A stretch of 5,225 bases of DNA from an uncultured Erysipelotrichaceae bacterium. GTDB taxonomy: Bacteria; Bacillota_I; Bacilli_A; RF39; UBA660. Of this stretch, positions 1-4,808 are shown one piece after another. The notes beneath the pieces were generated by a model, which worked only from the letters and a program-made list of their open reading frames with translations, had not been told where the DNA came from and made no database searches. The stretch spans positions 1 to 5,225 of the forward strand of contig CADBMO010000018.1 of the NCBI GenBank assembly GCA_902795755.1. Reading direction: 5' to 3'. The first letter of the stretch is position 1; every line of letters starts with the position of its first letter. The position numbers and the translations under genes were made by a program.

Positions 1-30
1 AAAAAAACTAATGTTACTCATCAGTTTTTT
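1..30 (-). terminator. Intrinsic terminator of the DHH phosphoesterase gene
   Basis: Read on the minus strand, AAAAAACTGATG (30 to 19) pairs with CATTAGTTTTTT (13 to 2), giving a 12-bp stem with one G-U pair and a five-base loop, ending in a T tract of seven. The stop codon TAA (16-14) sits in the loop, so the 5' arm encodes the last residues of the protein. The A-tract opposite the T-tract means it could also work on the other strand. The hairpin is seen directly; termination is inferred. Confidence 0.75.
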
Positions 31-1117
31 CTTTTTTATGTTTAAATCTCAATATATTAATTACTTTTTCTTTTAAATAATCAGCTTTACTTTGATTATC
101 TTTTAAGCTTTTTTCATCTACGTATATTGGAAGTCCAGATGCTGCGTTTTCTCTTCCGTTACCACCATTTATGATATTTGCAATTTCAGCAACTCCAAAC
201 GTACCTTTTTTTGTACGTATTGAATAATCATAATTGCCATCCTTATTCTTGCCAAATACAAACACAACGTCAAATTTGTATTGCAATAAAATATCTGATG
301 CCTTTGCTATTTCAACCTTTGTATAAGTATCATTGTCGCCCACAACTATACCTATTCTATTTGTAAATGATTCTGCCTTAAAAACTAAATCATATATTTT
401 AGAATCCTCTTTAAAATTCTTCGCAAATAAATCCTCAACTACTTTTTCATCAGCGTACTCTTTTAATTTAACTAAACATTTATGAGTTGATGGAAGTGCA
501 CCTTCGGTATCTTTGTGAGTATCCAAATAAATACCTGCAAGAAGTGATGTAAAATAACTTTTATCTATAGGCATTTCATCGATGTCTTTATAATTTGATA
601 ATATTATGTCATTTATTAGATAATAAACAATTTCTGCCGCTGACGAAATATTTTCTATTCTTAGTGTCTTAGCGGGTTTACCATTATATTCAATTGGTTC
701 TTTTGGTTCATCATGATGATCAATTACAATAACGTTTTTAAAAATATCATAATCCATTATTGGCGTTCTGGCATCTTCACAAGTGTCTAATATAATTAAA
801 AGATCATTATCAGTAAGTGCTATATCCTTAGGATCATTTAAAATTATATACTTATTTTTTATATATTCAGTAAATAATATTCTTTCATCAGATCTGGACT
901 CCTTAAGATCTTTTTTAGGAATAATAAAATGTGGATACTTATTAAAATATTTACATATTCTTGCCATCCCATACATGGATGATAAAGAATCATAATCAGG
1001 ATTAATATGTCCACAAATAAAAATATTATTACTTTCAACGATTGCATCAGTTATAGTTTCTTCAAAATCTTTAATTTTCTCAGTTACTTCAATAGCTTGT
1101 TTTGCATCTTCACTCAT
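14..1117 (-). CDS. Stand-alone DHH/DHHA1 family phosphoesterase, GdpP C-terminal/NrnA-like
   Basis: A 367-aa soluble protein, predicted to be a manganese-dependent phosphodiesterase acting on a cyclic dinucleotide such as c-di-AMP or on very short RNAs. The DHH domain (about 25-215) keeps all the usual metal ligands: GHINPDYDS (36-44; H37, D41, D43), DTCEDAR (D111), the DHH signature (133-135) and GIYLDT (D199). The stretch ISSAAEIVYYL (157-167) resembles the matching part of GdpP. The DHHA1 domain (about 255-355) ends in GGNGRENAASG (318-328), where the family normally has GGGGH, so the substrate-contacting histidine is replaced by arginine. No membrane segments, PAS or GGDEF domain precede the catalytic core, unlike full GdpP (about 650 aa). 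The start is supported by GGGAG seven bases upstream. It is transcribed alone, from a promoter sharing a palindrome with the divergent gene. The family assignment is firm; the choice of substrate (c-di-AMP, pGpG/nanoRNA or pAp) is not. Confidence 0.88.
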   Translation of the reverse strand: MSEDAKQAIEVTEKIKDFEETITDAIVESNNIFICGHINPDYDSLSSMYGMARICKYFNKYPHFIIPKKDLKESRSDERILFTEYIKNKYIILNDPKDIALTDNDLLIILDTCEDARTPIMDYDIFKNVIVIDHHDEPKEPIEYNGKPAKTLRIENISSAAEIVYYLINDIILSNYKDIDEMPIDKSYFTSLLAGIYLDTHKDTEGALPSTHKCLVKLKEYADEKVVEDLFAKNFKEDSKIYDLVFKAESFTNRIGIVVGDNDTYTKVEIAKASDILLQYKFDVVFVFGKNKDGNYDYSIRTKKGTFGVAEIANIINGGNGRENAASGLPIYVDEKSLKDNQSKADYLKEKVINILRFKHKKEKTDE

Positions 1118-1124
1118 AATATAT

Positions 1125-1129
1125 CTCCC
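1125..1129 (-). promoter_or_regulatory. Ribosome binding site of the DHH phosphoesterase gene
   Basis: Read on the minus strand, GGGAG (1129 to 1125) is followed by a seven-base spacer and ATG at 1117. This is standard spacing and fixes the start codon. Confidence 0.8.
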
Positions 1130-1138
1130 GTAAGATTT

Positions 1139-1166
1139 ATAATACTACAATTTTTTTAAAAGTCAA
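1139..1166 (-). promoter_or_regulatory. SigA-type promoter of the DHH phosphoesterase gene
   Basis: On the minus strand, TTGACT (1166 to 1161) is followed after 16 bases by TATTAT (1144 to 1139). Transcription would start near 1132, giving a leader of about 15 nt that holds little more than the ribosome binding site. The -35 box is the left half of the palindrome at 1159-1176. Confidence 0.65.
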
Positions 1167-1176
1167 TATTGACTTT
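1159..1176. repeat. Perfect 18-bp palindrome at a divergent promoter, possible operator
   Basis: AAAGTCAATATTGACTTT reads the same on both strands. Each half contains a TTGACT -35 box, one per strand, separated by two bases (TA). The symmetry may simply come from two good -35 boxes placed head to head. It may also be a site for a dimeric regulator that would cover both -35 boxes and control both genes at once. I do not recognise it as a known operator. Confidence 0.55.
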
Positions 1177-1197
1177 ATAAAAATAAAAGATTATAAT
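1169..1197 (+). promoter_or_regulatory. Consensus-like SigA promoter of the membrane-anchored protein gene
   Basis: TTGACT (1169-1174), a 17-base spacer and a perfect TATAAT (1192-1197) make this the strongest-looking promoter in the window. Transcription would begin near 1204. The -35 box forms the right half of the palindrome at 1159-1176 and is back to back with the promoter of the phosphoesterase gene. Confidence 0.8.
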
Positions 1198-1221
1198 TTA
1201 TCTTGCGACTAAAAAGGAAGT

Positions 1222-1815
1222 ATGATTAAAGTGAAGAAAAAAATTTTTATATATGGCGTAGGATTTTTAAGTGTTACGACGATTTTAATTATGTCAGGTA
1301 TTATGGTTAATCAGATTAATAATTATGATGATACAAATGCCATATCATATGTTGATGAAGAAGATGAATATGATTATGATAAACATATTGAAAAATATAA
1401 AACATCATATGATGAGGAAATATTTGATGAATCTGAAACAGTAAATATGGATACCATTAAAGCGAGCTACTACATTGCTGGTATAAAAGATGATGATGAA
1501 GTTGGTGCAATCATGTTACAAATAACTACCGCTCCAGAAAAATATCCAGATGGTAGCACGACATACTATTATAGAAACGTTTTTGAAGATGACTATAAAG
1601 TATACTCATCTACTTATATTTATCAATCAAATGAATTTTTAAATAATACTGGGTATAGAATAACTAACGCAACTGCTCTTGATGAAATCTTGTATAACGA
1701 TAACAATGTAAAAGAATCATACTCAAAAAAAGAACTATATGAAATACTAGAAAAATATAGAGATAATAAAAAACTTAGCGATGATAATGCAATCGTAAAA
1801 GCATATCAACACTAA
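1222..1815 (+). CDS. Exported membrane-anchored acidic protein, unknown function
   Basis: I do not recognise this 197-aa protein. It starts with a basic stretch (KVKKK) and one hydrophobic segment (about 8-29), followed by a very acidic, tyrosine-rich stretch (about 36-75) and a polar C-terminal part (76-197) that looks folded. There is no cysteine, so it is not a lipoprotein, and no clear signal-peptidase site follows the hydrophobic segment. The simplest reading is an N-terminal anchor with the rest outside the cell. Start choice is uncertain: AAGGAAG (1214-1220) lies one base from ATG 1222 but ten bases from an in-frame GTG at 1231, which would give a 194-aa protein. The gene has its own strong promoter, is divergent from the phosphoesterase gene, and ends six bases from the convergent tex gene. 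Its last 16 codons also form the 5' side of the shared terminator. The reading frame is secure; its role is unknown. Confidence 0.8.
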   Translation: MIKVKKKIFIYGVGFLSVTTILIMSGIMVNQINNYDDTNAISYVDEEDEYDYDKHIEKYKTSYDEEIFDESETVNMDTIKASYYIAGIKDDDEVGAIMLQITTAPEKYPDGSTTYYYRNVFEDDYKVYSSTYIYQSNEFLNNTGYRITNATALDEILYNDNNVKESYSKKELYEILEKYRDNKKLSDDNAIVKAYQH

Positions 1816-1823
1816 GTTTTTTT
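1768..1823. terminator. Two-way terminator between the convergent membrane-protein gene and tex
   Basis: AAAAAACTTAG (1768-1778) and CTAAGTTTTTT (1812-1822) form a perfect 11-bp inverted repeat. Inside it, TGATAATGC (1782-1790) can pair with GCATATCA (1801-1808) with one bulged base. Both strands have the T tract needed for intrinsic termination, so it can end the plus-strand transcript and the minus-strand tex transcript. The plus-strand stop codon (1813-1815) lies in the 3' arm, and the 5' arm is coding sequence. The tex stop codon (1824-1822) directly abuts the hairpin. Confidence 0.7.
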
Positions 1824-3981
1824 ATTTTACTTCTAATAATGATAATGCAACTTTTTCTTTGTCCTTGAAAATTTCTTCAACGTAACAATCAACTATGTCA
1901 CCAACTTGAACAACATCAGATGGATGCTTTATATAATCTTTTGACATTTTAGATATGTGAACAAGTCCATCATTATGAAGCCCAATATCTATAAATGCAC
2001 CAAAGTCTACAACGTTTCTAACGGTACCTTGTAACTTCATACCAACTTCTAAATCCTCAATATTTAAAACATCACTTTTAAGTATTGGCCCAGGCACATC
2101 GTCTCTTGGATCCCTATTTGGCTTTTTAAGTGATGATACAACATCTTCTAAAGTATAAATATCAGTATTTAGTTTATCCACATAGTCTTTTATATTTACG
2201 CTTTCTAACGTATTTATTAAGTTATTTGTACCAATATCATTTAACGTATAACCTAAATCCTCTAATAACTTAATTGTAATATCATAACTTTCTGGGTGAA
2301 TAGCAGTTTCATCTAGCTTATTATCACCTTCTGTTATTCTTAAAAATCCAATTGCTTGTTCGTATACTTTATCAGATAGAAGCTTTTTCTTTTTAATTTC
2401 ATCCCTTGAATTTATTCTTCCTTTTTCTTCCCTATACTTAATTATTTTATCAATATTTGGTTTTTTAATACCTGATACATATTTTAATAATGATGGTGAT
2501 GCCGTATTTACGTTTACACCAACACTATTAACAGCCTTTTCCGTTACGAAATCCAAATTATCTTTTAACTTCTTTTGACTCACGTCATGTTGATATAGTC
2601 CTACACCAATTCCTTCAGGTGGTACCTTTACTAATTCAGATAATGGATCTTGTAGTCTTCTTCCAATTGATACCGCACTTCTTTTTTCAACTTCCAAATC
2701 TGGAAACTCCTCAATCGCTAACTTAGACGCTGAATAAATAGATGCACCTGCTTCTGATACTATTACATATTTGCATGACAAATTATATTCTTTAATCAAA
2801 TCTGCGCAAAACCTTTCCGATTCACGTGAAGCTGTACCATTACCAATCGCAATTATATCTACGTTATACTTTTTAATAAGAGCAAGTATAACATTTTTAC
2901 AATACTTAATTTTATCATCATCTATGTTTTTTAAAAATGGCTTAATAACGGTAGAGTCTAAATACTTACCAGTTTTATCAATTACGGCAATTTTACATCC
3001 ATTAACAAATCCCGGGTCAAAGGCAAGAACGACTTTTTCTTTCATAGGAGGTGTTAATAAAAGTGCCTCTAAATTAGATGCAAAATTATTTATTGCAGAT
3101 TCTTCTCCTTTTTCTGATAATTCCGATCTTATTTCTCTTTGAACAGATGGATATATAAGTCTTTTATAACCATCTTCAATTGCTTCTTTTATAAATTTTG
3201 CACAAAAACTATCATGATTTTTAATATTTTTTGATTCCAAAAACTCTATTATCTTATCACTATTAATATTTATACTAACGTTTATAACATCTTCTTTTTC
3301 CGCCCTATTTATCGCAAGTACCCTATGTGGCTTTACCTTTGAAACTGGTTCACTATATGCATAATACATTTCATATACACCATTTTCATCCTTATCATTT
3401 TTCTTCTTTTTAGTTTCTAGTACACCATATTTATACATATTTGTCCTAATGTATTTTCTGTATGCTGCATTATCTGATATCCACTCCGCAATTATATACT
3501 TAGCACCTTCTATGGCATCTTCTTTTGTTTTAATGTTTTCATTTAAAAACTTGATAGCCATATCATCAATGTTTCCAGAAGTTGGACAAGACATAATCAT
3601 TTTAGCAAATGGTTCTAATCCATTTTTAATTGCTTCTGTTGCCTTTGTCTTTTTCTTTTCTTTATATGGTCTATATAAATCTTCTACTTCTACTAATTTA
3701 TTACATTTTAATATCTTATCCTTTAATTCTTCAGTTAATAACCCTTTTTCATCAATTAACCTAATAACATCTTCTTTTCTCTTAAGCAGGTTTACTTGAT
3801 ACTCATATGCATCTCCAATTACTTTTATTTGTTCTTCGGTTAATCCACCAGTTTTCTCCTTACGATATCTTGCAATAAATGGTATGGTATTACCCTCTTC
3901 TAACATCTCAAGCGTTGTTTTAACTTGACTTTCTTTTATATTTAGTTCTATACTTATTTCATTTATAATATTTTCGTTCAT
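1822..3981 (-). CDS. tex: Tex family transcription accessory protein, S1 RNA-binding
   Basis: A 719-aa cytoplasmic RNA-binding protein of the Tex/YdcI family, which associates with transcribing RNA polymerase and is the bacterial relative of eukaryotic Spt6. The domain order is complete. The Tex N-terminal helical region includes IPFIARYRKE (33-42) and DLYRPYKEKKKTKA (101-114). The YqgF/RNase H-like domain (about 316-445) has DPGFVNG (322-328), GNGTASRESE (380-389) and SEAGASIYSASKLA (409-422). The helix-hairpin-helix region (about 488-550) includes NTASPSLLKYVSGI (492-505). The C-terminal S1 domain (about 643-716) has VDFGAFIDIG (658-667) and DGLVHIS (671-677). Length is normal for the family and nothing is missing. 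GGAGG four bases before ATG 3981 fixes the start. The single tryptophan (W167) is coded by TGG. The gene is monocistronic: a terminator precedes its extended -10 promoter, and a two-way terminator follows its stop codon. Confidence 0.97.
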   Translation of the reverse strand: MNENIINEISIELNIKESQVKTTLEMLEEGNTIPFIARYRKEKTGGLTEEQIKVIGDAYEYQVNLLKRKEDVIRLIDEKGLLTEELKDKILKCNKLVEVEDLYRPYKEKKKTKATEAIKNGLEPFAKMIMSCPTSGNIDDMAIKFLNENIKTKEDAIEGAKYIIAEWISDNAAYRKYIRTNMYKYGVLETKKKKNDKDENGVYEMYYAYSEPVSKVKPHRVLAINRAEKEDVINVSININSDKIIEFLESKNIKNHDSFCAKFIKEAIEDGYKRLIYPSVQREIRSELSEKGEESAINNFASNLEALLLTPPMKEKVVLAFDPGFVNGCKIAVIDKTGKYLDSTVIKPFLKNIDDDKIKYCKNVILALIKKYNVDIIAIGNGTASRESERFCADLIKEYNLSCKYVIVSEAGASIYSASKLAIEEFPDLEVEKRSAVSIGRRLQDPLSELVKVPPEGIGVGLYQHDVSQKKLKDNLDFVTEKAVNSVGVNVNTASPSLLKYVSGIKKPNIDKIIKYREEKGRINSRDEIKKKKLLSDKVYEQAIGFLRITEGDNKLDETAIHPESYDITIKLLEDLGYTLNDIGTNNLINTLESVNIKDYVDKLNTDIYTLEDVVSSLKKPNRDPRDDVPGPILKSDVLNIEDLEVGMKLQGTVRNVVDFGAFIDIGLHNDGLVHISKMSKDYIKHPSDVVQVGDIVDCYVEEIFKDKEKVALSLLEVK

Positions 3982-3985
3982 ATTT

Positions 3986-3990
3986 CCTCC
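3986..3990 (-). promoter_or_regulatory. Strong ribosome binding site of tex
   Basis: On the minus strand, GGAGG (3990 to 3986) is followed by AAAT and ATG at 3981. It is a perfect core match to the 16S rRNA 3' end, with slightly tight spacing of four bases. Confidence 0.8.
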
Positions 3991-4002
3991 GCGTACTATA
4001 TA

Positions 4003-4011
4003 ATTATAACA
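4003..4011 (-). promoter_or_regulatory. Extended -10 promoter of tex
   Basis: On the minus strand, TGTTATAAT (4011 to 4003) is an extended -10 element with a perfect TATAAT. No good -35 box lies 16-18 bases upstream (the best is CAATCT at 4031 to 4026), which is common for extended -10 promoters. Transcription would start near 3996. The element comes directly after the terminator of the upstream gene, so tex appears to be transcribed on its own. Confidence 0.6.
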
Positions 4012-4012
4012 T

Positions 4013-4041
4013 AAAAAAACTACCTAGATTGATAGTTTTTT
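4013..4041 (-). terminator. Terminator overlapping the end of the 107-aa gene
   Basis: On the minus strand, AAAAAACTATC (4041 to 4031) pairs with GGTAGTTTTTT (4024 to 4014) around the six-base loop AATCTA, with one G-U pair, and ends in seven T. The 5' arm and loop encode the last residues (KNYQS), and the stop codon TAG (4022-4020) lies in the 3' arm. The tex promoter begins right after the T tract. Confidence 0.7.
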
Positions 4042-4343
4042 CTATTTTTTATATATTTACATACACCCATAAAATTAGCACTTTTTATCTCTGTTTTACC
4101 ATTTTCTTCGTCAACATATTTATCATATGAAGAAGGATAATAATAGTTACCCCTCATTCTTTTTATACCACCTAATTCTAATACATTTTGTTGCAGTGAA
4201 TGACCATTTTTTACATCATCTAATAGGATATATGCATTATATTTATTAAATCGTAACAGCATTACATCCTCCATAAGTGTTTTAAACTCATCTTTACCAA
4301 GTTTTTCAATAATATTACATTTACATATACTATATTTTTTCAT
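4020..4343 (-). CDS. Hypothetical small soluble protein, 107 aa
   Basis: I do not recognise this protein. It is basic and polar, with no signal peptide or membrane segment, so it is probably cytoplasmic. Visible features are a CKC pair near the N-terminus (C7, C9) with a third cysteine at C95, a hydrophobic strand with acidic end NAYILLDDV (36-44), the stretch LGGIKRMRGNYYYPSSYDKY (57-76), and a lysine/arginine-rich tail. Three well-spaced cysteines are too few to claim a zinc site. Gene status is supported by a ribosome binding site (AAAGGTG) four bases before ATG 4343, a good promoter upstream and a terminator formed by its own last codons. It has its own promoter overlapping the stop codon of the upstream membrane-protein gene, so the two are neighbours but not clearly one operon. 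It is likely a real gene; no function is assigned. Confidence 0.75.
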   Translation of the reverse strand: MKKYSICKCNIIEKLGKDEFKTLMEDVMLLRFNKYNAYILLDDVKNGHSLQQNVLELGGIKRMRGNYYYPSSYDKYVDEENGKTEIKSANFMGVCKYIKNRKNYQSR

Positions 4344-4347
4344 ACTA

Positions 4348-4354
4348 CACCTTT
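4348..4354 (-). promoter_or_regulatory. Ribosome binding site of the 107-aa gene
   Basis: On the minus strand, AAAGGTG (4354 to 4348) lies four bases before ATG 4343. It is a partial but adequate match to the AAAGGAGGTG consensus. Confidence 0.6.
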
Positions 4355-4365
4355 TTTCAAAAAAT

Positions 4366-4393
4366 ATATTATCATAAAAAAAGAAAAAATCAA
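4366..4393 (-). promoter_or_regulatory. SigA-type promoter of the 107-aa gene
   Basis: On the minus strand, TTGATT (4393 to 4388), a 16-base spacer and TAATAT (4371 to 4366), preceded by the extended -10 dinucleotide TG (4374-4373), make a plausible promoter starting near 4359. The -35 box overlaps the TGA stop codon of the upstream gene. Confidence 0.5.
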
Positions 4394-4408
4394 AACTTTT
4401 TTCTCTTT
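4378..4408 (-). terminator. Weak A/T-only terminator of the small membrane protein gene
   Basis: On the minus strand, GAAAAAA (4403 to 4397) pairs with TTTTTTC (4389 to 4383) around the loop GTTTTGA, and the pairing can extend five more bases outward with one G-U pair. A run of T follows the arm. The stop codon TGA (4392-4390) sits in the loop. With only one G-C pair the hairpin is weak, and the sequence also carries the -35 box of the next gene, so some read-through into the 107-aa gene is possible. Confidence 0.4.
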
Positions 4409-4704
4409 ATAAATATTTTTACTATAAAATATAAGAATATTCCCATTATAATTACATATACCCATATTAAAACATTATTAATTAATCCACTGGTATATCT
4501 ATTAATAACACCTGGTACACTAGATGGTACATAAGTTGATATAAACTTTCTTACTTCACTAATTGGAATAAAACTTTTTATTATGTTTAATATCCTAAAT
4601 AATATATCTATCATTCCAAACCCAAATATATATGTTTGAAATCTTCTTGAGTATATAATAACTACCACAAACAATACAATTAATACTATTAAATCTAAAT
4701 ACAT
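4390..4704 (-). CDS. Small integral membrane protein, about 104 aa, unknown function
   Basis: I do not recognise this protein. From the chosen start it has a hydrophobic segment at 3-18, an amphipathic, moderately hydrophobic stretch at about 24-48, a loop containing YVPSSVPG (58-65), a second clear membrane segment at about 76-98 and a basic end KRKKF. The basic residues after segment one (SRR) and at the C-terminus both suggest the inside. That fits best if the middle stretch also enters the membrane. The start of segment one loosely recalls CvpA-type proteins, but the rest does not match well enough to name it. An ATG at 4716 would add four residues, but the GGAGG ribosome binding site overlaps that codon and lies five bases before ATG 4704, which I take as the true start. 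The stop is TGA; the single tryptophan is TGG. The gene lies just downstream of the tRNA terminator and has its own promoter. Confidence 0.75.
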   Translation of the reverse strand: MYLDLIVLIVLFVVVIIYSRRFQTYIFGFGMIDILFRILNIIKSFIPISEVRKFISTYVPSSVPGVINRYTSGLINNVLIWVYVIIMGIFLYFIVKIFIKRKKF

Positions 4705-4709
4705 ATATA

Positions 4710-4714
4710 CCTCC
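4710..4714 (-). promoter_or_regulatory. Ribosome binding site that decides the start of the small membrane protein
   Basis: On the minus strand, GGAGG (4714 to 4710) is followed by TATAT and ATG 4704. The first G is the last base of the in-frame ATG at 4716, which has no ribosome binding site of its own. Initiation at 4704 is therefore favoured. Confidence 0.75.
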
Positions 4715-4727
4715 ATATTCTATAGAA

Positions 4728-4756
4728 ATAATATCATATTTATTTAAAATACTCAA
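4728..4756 (-). promoter_or_regulatory. SigA-type promoter of the small membrane protein gene
   Basis: On the minus strand, TTGAGT (4756 to 4751), a 17-base spacer and TATTAT (4733 to 4728) with the extended TG element (4736-4735). Transcription would begin near 4721, leaving a leader of about 17 nt before ATG 4704. A start at 4716 would be almost leaderless, which further supports the downstream start. Confidence 0.65.
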
Positions 4757-4783
4757 TAATTATATACATTTGTTTACACATAT

Positions 4784-4806
4784 AAAAAAACAGGTTTCCC
4801 TGTTTT
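4784..4806 (-). terminator. Terminator of the tRNA-Val/tRNA-Lys transcript
   Basis: On the minus strand, AAAACAGG (4806 to 4799) pairs perfectly with CCTGTTTT (4794 to 4787) around a GAAA tetraloop of the stable GNRA type, followed by a T tract. It lies ten bases after the CCA end of tRNA-Lys. It is the most stable terminator in the window. Confidence 0.88.
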
Positions 4807-4808
4807 AT

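Noticed and set aside
178..1047. Three open frames of 62-70 codons inside the phosphoesterase gene (178-366, 783-995, 859-1047)
   Set aside because: All overlap the well-supported DHH/DHHA1 gene, lack ribosome binding sites and show no recognisable protein features.
1159..1176. Palindrome as a known operator (FNR/CRP, CIRCE, CodY, BlaI)
   Set aside because: The half-site order and spacing do not match these sites: FNR/CRP would have TTGAT before ATCAA with a four-base gap, and CIRCE has GAGTGCTAA arms.
1783..1849. Direct repeat GATAATGCAA (1783-1792 and 1840-1849)
   Set aside because: Two ten-base copies in AT-rich DNA. The first copy is better explained by the terminator stem, the second by tex coding sequence.
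2771..3142. A 123-codon open frame on the plus strand inside tex
   Set aside because: It lies opposite strongly conserved Tex coding sequence (the YqgF domain), has no ribosome binding site, and its translation looks like an antisense shadow.
3449..3799. A 116-codon open frame on the plus strand inside tex, rich in hydrophobic residues
   Set aside because: It is a shadow of the Tex N-terminal region. Hydrophobic content is expected when lysine and glutamate codons are read from the other strand.
4390..4392. TGA at the end of the small membrane protein gene as a possible tryptophan codon (Mycoplasma code)
   Set aside because: The tryptophan codons checked are TGG (W167 of tex and the one in the membrane protein), and reading through TGA adds only six residues before TAA.
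4390..4704. Naming the small membrane protein as CvpA
   Set aside because: Only the first hydrophobic segment is reminiscent. The protein is too short and lacks the later CvpA segments.
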